From Sherwoodlollariibacterium sp049275655 (GTDB lineage: Bacteria; Omnitrophota; Gorgyraeia; Gygaellales; Profunditerraquicolaceae), in assembly GCA_049275655.1 (NCBI GenBank), contig JBASUY010000015.1, positions 3,087-67,086 of the forward strand: DNA of 64,000 bases. The letters are read 5' to 3'. A model generated the notes under the pieces. That model was given only the letters and a program-made list of their open reading frames with translations. It made no database searches and was not told the origin of the DNA. Below are positions 35,011 to 42,131 of the stretch, piece after piece (position 1 is the first letter of the stretch; each line of letters starts with the position of its first letter). Made by a program: the position numbers and the translations under genes.

Positions 35011-35799
35011 ATGCATAAAAAAGCGGTGGTATTGTTAATGTGCTTGTTTATGCTTTTTGCAAGCACCCTTACTTTTGCTTCTCCAGTTAATCTCCCAGAA
35101 GGTATAAAAGATAAGGAAGGATTAGTTTTAAGCAAGGAGGGTTTATTAGAAAATGTAAACCTATCGATTTCTTTCTTATTTGATAATTTATCAAAGAGAA
35201 AGCTTAAGCAAGGCGGTAAAGTAAAAGCAAAAGTTCTTGGTGGAAAGATAGCGCTTTCGTTGATGGATAGGTTAGATATTTATACTACCCTTGGCCAGAT
35301 TAATGACCCTGAGTTTAGACAAACATTTGATGGTTCTGATGTTAAGTTTGAGCTTGAGGATAAATTTATATGGTCAGTTGGATTAGCCGGAACTATCTAT
35401 GAATGGGAAGATGCAGGAATACAGTTGTTCGGTGATGGTAACTATAGAAGAGCAAGTGGAATGGATTATAAAGCGGTTGTTGTAGATGGAACAAGGTATA
35501 CCAAGAGTGAATTGTCTGGAGAAGTAGATGCTAAGTGGGAGGAATGGCAGGTTGCTTTTGGAGTAAGTAAGAAATTTAAGTATTTTATTCCTTATGTTGG
35601 AGTAAAATATTCTGATGTAAAGGCTTCAGCGAAGGCAACTGCTGGAGGAATTGAGTATGGAGATAGAGACAAGAGTAAGAGGAAGGTCGGTCCTTTCTTA
35701 GGAGTCTCTATTGTTCCTATAAAAGGTGTTGCTATTGATTTATCCGGTCGCTTCGTAGATGAGCAGGCCTTCTCAGTTATTACAAGAGTTAAATTTTAA
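35011..35799 (+). CDS. Outer membrane beta-barrel protein
   Basis: 262 residues. Signal peptide of about 24 residues (MHKKAVVLLMCLFMLFAS, ending TFAS), then alternating amphipathic strands (YFIPYVGVKYSDVKA, GVAIDLSGRFVDE) and a C-terminal Phe (RVKF), the mark of a BamA-inserted outer membrane barrel. Perfect AAAGGAGG before the ATG at 35011. It lies alone between two direct repeats and ends at a strong terminator. Function unknown; surface exposure on an integrated element suggests a host-surface or phage-related role (inference). Confidence 0.75.
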   Translation: MHKKAVVLLMCLFMLFASTLTFASPVNLPEGIKDKEGLVLSKEGLLENVNLSISFLFDNLSKRKLKQGGKVKAKVLGGKIALSLMDRLDIYTTLGQINDPEFRQTFDGSDVKFELEDKFIWSVGLAGTIYEWEDAGIQLFGDGNYRRASGMDYKAVVVDGTRYTKSELSGEVDAKWEEWQVAFGVSKKFKYFIPYVGVKYSDVKASAKATAGGIEYGDRDKSKRKVGPFLGVSIVPIKGVAIDLSGRFVDEQAFSVITRVKF

Positions 35800-35822
35800 T
35801 TAGTATATTTAGTAATAAAAAG

Positions 35823-35853
35823 GGCGGTGATGATAATATTCACCGCCTTTTTT
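35823..35853 (+). terminator. Terminator after the beta-barrel gene
   Basis: GGCGGTGA (35823-35830) pairs with TCACCGCC (35840-35847) around a nine-base loop and is followed by six or more T. A textbook intrinsic terminator. Confidence 0.85.
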
Positions 35854-35875
35854 GTTGTTCTAAAAACTATCCCTA

Positions 35876-35973
35876 TTGTATCTGTATTGGACACCAAAAG
35901 ATTACTTATTTGCCTAAGGGCTTAACCCCCCCAGTATCCCCTATATTTTCGTATAATTGGGCTTAAGAAAGTG
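35876..35973. repeat. Direct repeat, right copy, about 100 bases
   Basis: Second copy of the repeat at 34811-34920. The 318-base gap from 35800 to 36117 holds the terminator, this repeat and an A-rich leader with GGGGAGAGGGG before the next gene; nothing else is seen. Confidence 0.85.
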
Positions 35974-36117
35974 AGCACTTTTTTGGGATTTTTTGATTGC
36001 TCTTGTATTTTAGGGTGGTAAACTATACTAAAGGTCTATTAGTAAAGTATTGATGGAGAGTATGTGAAAAAAATAAAATAACAGGAAGATAGAAAATTAA
36101 GAAGGGGAGAGGGGATT

Positions 36118-37038
36118 ATGAAGAGCATTCTTAAATCGCTAGTTGTTGTTTTAGGCCTATTTTGTATCATTATCGGTTTTAGGCTCTTGCTTAATAATTA
36201 CAACAACCAAATAATCAACAATGCTCCTATATACTGTGATAATAGAGATTATGTTATGGCGCTATTCTTTCCAAGATGGGATGCAATACAATTAAAATAT
36301 GACCCTACTTGGGAAAAAGTTTATATACCAAGGTTCCATAAATTTATTTCAGATAACCCAGGTTTTCATCTATATAAAAAAAGCAATATACCCAAGGTTT
36401 TAACAAAAGAATATGTAAGGAGGTATATAGAAAATGTCCAAGGAATAGACTATAAAAGAGTAGAAAAGTGGCTTTTAGATATAATTAGGTTAATTCAGGC
36501 AGAGGTTTATAGTTATGAAGAGGTATTTGCTACTCCCCCTTCTGAATATAATATTTGGAACAGTACATATATGAAACAGTTGCGTCAGGTTTTAACATTT
36601 ATACCTGTACGAGAAAGATTAGGTATTCTTTTAGAGAAAATACCAGTTTTCTTTATTCCTATTGTATTTTTAATAGGCTTGCCAATGTTGATAGTACAGG
36701 TATTTTTTTGGATAAAGTCTTTGATTACAAGAAAGCAGCTAAATGTTGTTTTGTTGAGAAAAAATCAAGCTATTTTATTTCTTTTCATTGCAGTAATAAT
36801 AGCGGGTATTTATTCTGCTAGTTTGTTAATATCCGAATTGCGGAATCCCCCTCTATATACAAACCAACTTCAATTGAAGTTAGAAGTTTTTCGTAAGAGT
36901 TTTGTTATGTTGGGGGTTTCTTTTCTTTTTACATTTCTTTCTCTTTGGAGTTTAAAAGTAGTTTTTAGTTTATTAATAGAAAAGATTAGAGAATTAGTAT
37001 ACCTTTTAAAAAGAACAAGGATTGTTAAGTTACCCTAA
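36118..37038 (+). CDS. Hypothetical membrane protein of the element
   Basis: 306 residues: an N-terminal membrane helix (about 8-25), a soluble region of about 150 residues probably outside the inner membrane, then three more helices (around 178-200, 218-240, 262-290) and a basic C-terminus. No family recognised. AGGGGAGAGGGG precedes the ATG. A-rich codon use like its element neighbours. Confidence 0.6.
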   Translation: MKSILKSLVVVLGLFCIIIGFRLLLNNYNNQIINNAPIYCDNRDYVMALFFPRWDAIQLKYDPTWEKVYIPRFHKFISDNPGFHLYKKSNIPKVLTKEYVRRYIENVQGIDYKRVEKWLLDIIRLIQAEVYSYEEVFATPPSEYNIWNSTYMKQLRQVLTFIPVRERLGILLEKIPVFFIPIVFLIGLPMLIVQVFFWIKSLITRKQLNVVLLRKNQAILFLFIAVIIAGIYSASLLISELRNPPLYTNQLQLKLEVFRKSFVMLGVSFLFTFLSLWSLKVVFSLLIEKIRELVYLLKRTRIVKLP

Positions 37039-37146
37039 TTTCTTATATACTGTTATAAGAGCTGTTGATAAGAAAGCAGTTGTAAAAGATAGAGCCTTAG
37101 AGTTAAAGAGATACTACGAAGTCTTAAAGGATTAAGGAGGGGAGAA

Positions 37147-37557
37147 ATGAAAAATTCAAGATTTGTGACAAATGCAGGAAATATAGACAATGATGAATTA
37201 AGATTAAGGCGCAAAGAGGTATTGGGCTATTCAATTTTTGCTCTTTTATTTGCTATATTACCCAAAACCCTTATAGAAAAAGCTGGAGGGTATAGCGTTT
37301 TTACGGTAATGCATATTATAGCAGTAATAATTTTGATTTTTGTTATTATTGCTTTTATTGGGGGGATTAAGGCACTTTATAAGTTAACTAAAATTATATA
37401 CGTAAATCCTAAGAGATACTTTATTGCATACCTTTTCTTAATATTCTTAGGGGGTTTCGTAATAGGGTTTTTTGCAATTCTTGGTTTAATTTTATTATGG
37501 ATTGAGGTTAGAAAATTTATAAACCGTGATAAATTAAACATAAATGATAAAAGATAA
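37147..37557 (+). CDS. Hypothetical four-helix membrane protein
   Basis: 136 residues with about four predicted membrane helices, including VMHIIAVIILIFVIIAFIGG and FLIFLGGFVIGFFAILGLIL. Charged ends. AAGGAGG precedes the ATG by a short spacer. Function unknown; part of the element's envelope-directed cargo. Confidence 0.55.
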   Translation: MKNSRFVTNAGNIDNDELRLRRKEVLGYSIFALLFAILPKTLIEKAGGYSVFTVMHIIAVIILIFVIIAFIGGIKALYKLTKIIYVNPKRYFIAYLFLIFLGGFVIGFFAILGLILLWIEVRKFINRDKLNINDKR

Positions 37558-37625
37558 AATAGGAGAATGTATAAACCTTGTAATGTTCTTTATTAGTCAA
37601 ATTAAATTTTGAAAAAAGGGGGGGC

Positions 37626-38015
37626 ATGAGAAAGTTTATTTTGCTATTTGTTTTAGCAATAATGGTATGCGGGTGTGTTAGGGTTAATTCAGAGTTTGGT
37701 AGTTTCACAAGTATTAAATATCCGGCTAAAGGGGAGAATGAGGAAGTTATGTTGTTGACTTCGGTTCCTAATAGGCCATATAAGGAGATAGGTATTATCA
37801 GGGTCGAAGCTACTAAGGCGGCAACGTTAGAGAAAATTAATTTTCAAATTTTAAAGAAAGCAAAAGAAGTTGGGGCTGATGCCGTAATCAATATTTACTA
37901 TTCCGGTGGTGAAACAATGGGAGGGATTGTAGGTGGTACTAGCGGTAGTAATGTGATAACGATAGTTAGTAAAAAGCATGCCCAAGGCACAGCTATAATA
38001 TTTACAGATAAATAA
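37626..38015 (+). CDS. Lipoprotein, YbjQ-like domain
   Basis: 129 residues: lipoprotein signal MRKFILLFVLAIMVCGC with lipid-accepting Cys at about 17, then a small domain with LLTSVPNRPYKEIGIIRVEA and AKEVGADAVINIYY, which recalls the YbjQ/heavy-metal-binding fold often found in small lipoproteins. Glycine-rich end (MGGIVGGTSGSN). Anchored in a membrane on the periplasmic or outer face. Function not established. Confidence 0.65.
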   Translation: MRKFILLFVLAIMVCGCVRVNSEFGSFTSIKYPAKGENEEVMLLTSVPNRPYKEIGIIRVEATKAATLEKINFQILKKAKEVGADAVINIYYSGGETMGGIVGGTSGSNVITIVSKKHAQGTAIIFTDK

Positions 38016-38030
38016 CCAGTAGGAGATACA

Positions 38031-38231
38031 ATGAAAGCATTTATTGTAGGTTTACTTTTTCTGATTGCGGTAATGATTTTATCAGGTATAGGGTTACTGC
38101 TTTATCCCTTTATTATAGCAATGGCCTTACTCTTTAGGATATTGCTTCCGTTGTTATTTATAATATTCAGCATTTGGCTCTTAGGAAAGCTAATTATATT
38201 TGTTTGGGAAAAGCTTTTTGCTAAGAAATAG
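38031..38231 (+). CDS. Small membrane protein
   Basis: 66 residues, almost entirely hydrophobic: two long helices (about 4-32 and 36-58) and a Lys-rich end. AGGAGA ten bases before the ATG supports translation. Sixteen bases after the lipoprotein gene. Confidence 0.5.
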   Translation: MKAFIVGLLFLIAVMILSGIGLLLYPFIIAMALLFRILLPLLFIIFSIWLLGKLIIFVWEKLFAKK

Positions 38232-38265
38232 TCTAATTCTGTTCTAAAACAATAAGAGAGGAAAA

Positions 38266-38925
38266 GTGAGCGAGAATAAGATAAGTACAATTGTTAATCA
38301 ATTTGATGGAATCTTAATAATCCCTATCAAAGGAGACGAGCCGGTTTTAGTTTTTAAAAATCTTGGCAAGCCATTTTTTGAAGATTACATATCTGGAAAT
38401 TTGGATGAGGGAGTAACAGATGCCGGCGTGTTTTCTGATTATCTCGTTACCTGGAAGGGAAAATTATTAGAACACGATTTTCCTTTAGAAGTTAACCAGC
38501 AATACGGTAATTCAATTAAAGCATTAACCGAAGGCCCGATTCCTTATGATATTACAGATTTACCAAAAGGGGTGGTTGAATTGCCACTAAACATAGTAAT
38601 GGGAGATAAAAACATTAAGATATTTAGCCCATACTATATAAAACCTGTAAGAAAGGCACTTAGAAAAATAGGAATTTTAAAAGAAAAAAGAGGGAAAATT
38701 AAAAAAAGAGATAAAATTGTTGCTTATAGGGACAAATTTATTTTACAGCAATATAAATCAATTGTAAAAACTCATAAGCGTAAAATATTACCTATAAAAA
38801 CAATTCAGCAAAGATGGACTAATAAGTTAATATCTTTTTACCCAGATGATTCAAAGAAGGTAGAGAAGTATGAAGTTTCTGATGCTACCATTAGAAGAGT
38901 TTTAAAACGTTACATTAAGAAATAA
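38266..38925 (+). CDS. Hypothetical protein of the element
   Basis: 219 residues, soluble, no family recognised. N-terminal half acidic (VFKNLGKPFFEDYI), C-terminal third very basic with SDATIRRVLKRYIKK, which could be a DNA-binding helix. GTG start with AGAGAGG in front. The following hairpin at 38991 may end its transcript. Confidence 0.5.
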   Translation: MSENKISTIVNQFDGILIIPIKGDEPVLVFKNLGKPFFEDYISGNLDEGVTDAGVFSDYLVTWKGKLLEHDFPLEVNQQYGNSIKALTEGPIPYDITDLPKGVVELPLNIVMGDKNIKIFSPYYIKPVRKALRKIGILKEKRGKIKKRDKIVAYRDKFILQQYKSIVKTHKRKILPIKTIQQRWTNKLISFYPDDSKKVEKYEVSDATIRRVLKRYIKK

Positions 38926-38990
38926 TTTTTTCATGAAAAAGTATTTTTTTTGATGTAGCGAGAATTTAATAATTATAAGTTATACTTAAG

Positions 38991-39018
38991 CCAGATGGTG
39001 AAAATCATCTGGTTTTTT
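38991..39018 (+). terminator. Intrinsic terminator
   Basis: CCAGATG (38991-38997) pairs with CATCTGG (39006-39012), followed by six T. It lies before the start of the next small gene. Confidence 0.75.
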
Positions 39019-39042
39019 ATTTTTAGAAAGGAGGTGATATTA

Positions 39043-39366
39043 ATGGAAGATTTAAGTAAATGGTTAAACGAGGGGAAGCCCCAAAAGAAGACTAAGTTTA
39101 TAAACCAAATTTTGAAAGTGGGAGAAAAGGAAACATATATTTACCAAGCAGTGAGAAAGGCAGAAGGTAAGTTTGGTAAAACACTACACTATATCTTTAA
39201 TTCTTTAGATGGGGAGCTTATCTTTGATAGCAAAAACCCCAAGCATGCAGAGATATTTAAATCTATTACCTTTGGTTCAAGGGTAAGCATAAAGAAGGTT
39301 TTTAAGGATGGCAGAACCCAATACGAGGTTAAATATCTCAACTCAGCAGAAGATGAAGTATTTTAG
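39043..39366 (+). CDS. Hypothetical small protein of the element
   Basis: 107 residues, mixed charge, no family recognised. The ATG at 39043 follows AAAGGAGGTG. Upstream in-frame codons would run into the terminator hairpin, so are rejected. Its location in the regulatory end of the element suggests a control or accessory role (inference). Confidence 0.5.
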   Translation: MEDLSKWLNEGKPQKKTKFINQILKVGEKETYIYQAVRKAEGKFGKTLHYIFNSLDGELIFDSKNPKHAEIFKSITFGSRVSIKKVFKDGRTQYEVKYLNSAEDEVF

Positions 39367-39403
39367 AGTATAGAGCTCTAGAGATTAATCTCTTAGTATA
39401 GAG
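39367..39403. promoter_or_regulatory. Palindromic operator-like cluster
   Basis: Two AGTATAGAG copies (39367-39375 and 39395-39403) flank a 10-base palindrome TAGAGCTCTA (39371-39380) and a 14-base palindrome AGAGATTAATCTCT (39380-39393). Looks like stacked protein-binding sites before the small genes that follow. Confidence 0.45.
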
Positions 39404-39463
39404 TTTACCCTTAGAGACTATCCTTTAAGAGCTCAATCTCATATAAAGAGTATAGGAGGAGAA

Positions 39464-39787
39464 GTGCGTAGACCTAGATTCTTAAGTAATAAGCACACAA
39501 ATTGTGATTTCTGCAGAATGGATTTTGTGGGTAATATTAATACAACTAATCTTTTTATCTGTGATAAGTGCGTTAGATACCTATGTGCGGTCTCAGAGGA
39601 AAAGAAAGTTAAGTTCTTAAAGCATTTTGCAGGGGAGAAAGACAAAGAACGTTTAATCAAGCTTTTTATAAACGAGGAGGAGCTAGAAAATGGCGGAGAA
39701 ACCCAAAAGCATACAAAGCATCCTATCGGAGGCAATGCTAATTCGAGATTTCTTAGGCTTAGAGCAGCCAAAGTCTGGAAAGAGTAG
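39464..39787 (+). CDS. Small zinc-finger-like protein
   Basis: 107 residues with two cysteine pairs, CDFC and CDKC, spaced about 18 apart, as in a treble-clef or zinc-ribbon finger; the rest is helical and charged. GTG start with AGGAGGAG in front. The last 98 bases overlap the next gene in another frame. Confidence 0.5.
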   Translation: MRRPRFLSNKHTNCDFCRMDFVGNINTTNLFICDKCVRYLCAVSEEKKVKFLKHFAGEKDKERLIKLFINEEELENGGETQKHTKHPIGGNANSRFLRLRAAKVWKE

Positions 39788-39896
39788 AGTTATATCTAGT
39801 TGGATAAGGCAAGGGCTTAAGTATACAGAGATATCTGAGCGTAGGTATTTCTTCGAAGAAGATTTGGTAGATTTCTTTTGGGAAAAGTATAAATAA
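39690..39896 (+). CDS. Small DNA-binding-like protein
   Basis: 68 residues. RVISSWIRQGLKYTEISERRYFFEEDLVDFF has the layout of a winged-helix/MerR-type excisionase fold (helix, turn, helix, then an aromatic wing). GAGGAG before the ATG supports it despite the overlap with the preceding gene. Confidence 0.5.
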   Translation: MAEKPKSIQSILSEAMLIRDFLGLEQPKSGKSRVISSWIRQGLKYTEISERRYFFEEDLVDFFWEKYK

Positions 39897-40159
39897 TGCC
39901 TAATTCTAAACTATCACCCTTTTAAGGCACTTTAAGGGTAGTTTTAATACCCAACTAAGGCATTTTATTTAAGGGGTAAGGTATATGGACGTTTTTCTTG
40001 CTTCAGTATTATTAAAATGGGTATTTTTGGTTGGAAACCATAACTTTTAAGGTTGCCTAAAAGATTATCAAAAGATACGTTTATTTACGAAAATATACGC
40101 TTTTTTGGCTTAAGAGCGCACATAAAAGCACATAGTTAAGAAATGTTAAGGTTTTAATA

Positions 40160-40342
40160 ATGGATAAGCGTTTTGTAGGGATACCTTTTATAGCTCAGTA
40201 TTTAGACATAAGCCAAGATACTCTTAGGCAATGGGTATGGAGGAGGGAGATTCCTTATTTTAAAGTAGGCAGGTTGGTAAAATTTGATATAATAGAGATT
40301 GAAAATTGGGTTAAGAAGAAGAGGGTAAAAGAATTAACTTGA
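40160..40342 (+). CDS. Excisionase-family HTH protein
   Basis: 60 residues of the HTH_17/excisionase type: FIAQYLDISQDTLRQWVWRREIPYFKVGRLVKF then EIENWVKKK, the common layout of small excisionases. The stop overlaps the -35 box of the next promoter. Preceded by a 263-base spacer with short T/A-rich repeats and an ACCCTT/AAGGGT inverted pair but no gene that I see. Confidence 0.8.
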   Translation: MDKRFVGIPFIAQYLDISQDTLRQWVWRREIPYFKVGRLVKFDIIEIENWVKKKRVKELT

Positions 40343-40366
40343 CATTGTATATACAATTGATATAAT
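40339..40366 (+). promoter_or_regulatory. Consensus promoter with palindromic operator
   Basis: TTGACA (40339-40344) and TATAAT (40361-40366), spacing 16, both perfect. The spacer holds the 14-base perfect palindrome ATTGTATATACAAT (40344-40357). The next gene is a ribbon-helix-helix protein, a class that usually binds such operators in its own promoter. Confidence 0.75.
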
Positions 40367-40372
40367 AAGTAT

Positions 40373-40513
40373 ATGCCAAAAGAAAAACAGATAAACTTAA
40401 GAATCAGCCCCCAAGAGAAGAAACAACTCGAGCAAGATGCTAAGAAAGAACAAAGAAGCGTTAGTAACCTTCTTTTATGGTGTTGGAAGCAATGGAGAAA
40501 AGAAAAAGCGTGA
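40373..40513 (+). CDS. Ribbon-helix-helix (Arc/CopG-like) protein
   Basis: 46 residues: MPKEKQINLRISPQEKKQL gives the N-terminal beta strand and helix of a ribbon-helix-helix fold, followed by a helix with RSVSNLLLWCWKQW. Starts seven bases after the TATAAT box, so its message may be leaderless or nearly so, unless another promoter is used. Likely autorepressor that also controls the integrase, whose ATG is 16 bases after its stop. Confidence 0.7.
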   Translation: MPKEKQINLRISPQEKKQLEQDAKKEQRSVSNLLLWCWKQWRKEKA

Positions 40514-40529
40514 AAGGCGTAATTAAATA

Positions 40530-41603
40530 ATGGCAATCTATCAAAAAGGTGGAAACTGGTTTATTGACTACTACGCTAATGGACGTAGAAAGCGTGAGAA
40601 GGTAGGCACAAGCAAAGTCCTCGCCGAGACCGTTCTTAGGAAACGAAAGGTTGAGGTTGCGGAGGGGAAATTCTTGGATATTAAAAAACAACAGAAAATC
40701 AGGTTTGAGGATTTTGCCGAAGAATATTTAGAGCTTCATTCTAAATTAAATAAGTCATATTATACAGATTGTAAAATAGTTAATTTATTTAAAAAATACT
40801 TTTCCGGTAAATATCTATACGAGATAACCTTATTAGATATTGAAAGGTTTAAATCTGTAAGAGCTAAAGAAGTGAGCCCATCTACAGTAAATAGGGCGTT
40901 GGCAGTATTAAAATCAATGTTTAATAGGGCAATTTTATGGGGTAAGGCTGAAAATAATCCCTGTAAGGGCATTAAAATGCTTAAAGTGAATAACCAAAGA
41001 CTCCGCTTTTTAGAAAAGGAAGAGATAGATAAGCTTTTGGCTAATTGCTGTGAGCATCTAAAGCCAATAGTAATCGTTGCATTAAACACAGGCATGAGGA
41101 AAGGGGAGATTCTAGGCCTTAAGTGGCATGATATAGATATTAAACGCAATATTATTCATCTTTACAATACTAAGAACGGAGAGAAGAGGGAAATCCCTAT
41201 GAATAATATAGTCCAAAAGACTATTATAGGCGTTTTAAAGAACCCTGAGAGCCAGTATATATTTTGCAATAAGGATGGCAAGCCTTATGGCAATGTTAGA
41301 ACTTCTTTCTTTACAGCTTTAAAAAAATCTGATATAGTAGATTTTCGTTTTCATGATTTAAGGCATACCTTTGCTTCTCAGCTTGTTATGTCAGGGGTAG
41401 ACTTAAATACAGTTAGAGAGCTTTTAGGGCATAAATCACTTGAAATGACGCTAAGGTATAGCCATTTATCTCCGGACCATAAACAACAGGCAGTAGACTT
41501 ATTGGGTAAGAGAATAGACACTTTTTGGACACTTGAGCAAACTCAAGAAAAAGCAAAAAAGTTGGTAGATTCACAACTCTTTGAAGATTATATAGTTACA
41601 TAA
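40530..41603 (+). CDS. Tyrosine recombinase / integrase
   Basis: 357 residues. N-terminal SAM-like core-binding domain (about 55-145) and a C-terminal catalytic domain with Arg190 (TGMRKGEI), His275-x-x-Arg278 (HDLRHT), His301 (LLGHKS) and the nucleophile Tyr310 (LRYSHL). Catalyses site-specific integration at tRNA-Lys. The gene ends four bases before the intact tRNA. Its last codons contain a 16-base repeat also present near the left end. Confidence 0.93.
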   Translation: MAIYQKGGNWFIDYYANGRRKREKVGTSKVLAETVLRKRKVEVAEGKFLDIKKQQKIRFEDFAEEYLELHSKLNKSYYTDCKIVNLFKKYFSGKYLYEITLLDIERFKSVRAKEVSPSTVNRALAVLKSMFNRAILWGKAENNPCKGIKMLKVNNQRLRFLEKEEIDKLLANCCEHLKPIVIVALNTGMRKGEILGLKWHDIDIKRNIIHLYNTKNGEKREIPMNNIVQKTIIGVLKNPESQYIFCNKDGKPYGNVRTSFFTALKKSDIVDFRFHDLRHTFASQLVMSGVDLNTVRELLGHKSLEMTLRYSHLSPDHKQQAVDLLGKRIDTFWTLEQTQEKAKKLVDSQLFEDYIVT

Positions 41604-41607
41604 AGTT

Positions 41608-41680
41608 GGGCCATTAGCTCAATTGGCAGAGCAGGACACTCTTAATGTCAAGGTCGTAGGTTCGACTCCTACATGGCCCA
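41608..41680 (+). tRNA. tRNA-Lys(CUU)
   Basis: 73-base cloverleaf: acceptor GGGCCAT with ATGGCCC, anticodon loop CTCTTAA giving CTT, T-arm GTAGG-TTCGACT-CCTAC. The first 40 bases are the right copy of the attachment repeat. A 27-43 mismatch is present in the anticodon stem. No promoter is seen between the integrase stop and the tRNA, so transcription may come from the element. CCA is not encoded. Confidence 0.92.
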
Positions 41681-41711
41681 TTTTTTTTAAGAATAAGTTT
41701 TACCCTTCCTT

Positions 41712-42131
41712 ATGCCTAAGAATTACGAGATTTTTGAGCATACCGCAGATATCGGAATCCGCATAAAAGGAAAAGATTTAAAAGAACTCTTTGAAAAAGC
41801 AGGATTAAGTATCTTTGAGGTATCCTCCCGCAGGCAGTTTACTAAGGATAAAACTCATATTAATCTAACTGTAAGGCAAAGAGCAGAAAACTTAGAGAGC
41901 CTTTTTATTAATTGGTTAAATGAGTTAATCTCTCTATCTGCAGCAGAGAGTTTAATATTTCATAAGATAGATGTTAAAAAGATAGATGAAGGCTCCTTAG
42001 GGGCCGTAGTTACCGGGAGTAGCACTAATAACTACAAGGTAAATATAGAGATTAAGGCAGCTACTTATCATGGTTTAAAAATATTACACAATAATGACGG
42101 ATATATAGCTGAGGTGATATTAGATGTCTGA
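41712..42131 (+). CDS. Archease
   Basis: 139 residues of the archease family: FEHTADIGIRIKG, LFINWLNELI, and AATYHGLKI are conserved. Archease activates the RNA ligase RtcB, whose gene overlaps its end by eight bases. Confidence 0.92.
   Translation: MPKNYEIFEHTADIGIRIKGKDLKELFEKAGLSIFEVSSRRQFTKDKTHINLTVRQRAENLESLFINWLNELISLSAAESLIFHKIDVKKIDEGSLGAVVTGSSTNNYKVNIEIKAATYHGLKILHNNDGYIAEVILDV

Larger units (their letters stand above)
34664..41647 (+). mobile_element. Integrated element in tRNA-Lys, about 6.9 kb
   Basis: Bounded by two identical 40-base copies of the 5' half of tRNA-Lys (34664-34703 and 41608-41647). Inside are a tyrosine integrase next to the right end, an excisionase-like HTH protein, a ribbon-helix-helix protein, small DNA-binding or zinc-finger proteins, and membrane, outer membrane and lipoprotein cargo. 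No replication, capsid or conjugation genes are recognised, so it is probably a small integrative genomic island that needs help to move. The intact tRNA is at the right; the element supplies the 5' half of the tRNA. Confidence 0.85.

Noticed and set aside
36555..36821. Open frame inside the 36118 membrane protein gene
   Set aside because: It lies wholly inside a longer gene in another frame with no ribosome site of its own.
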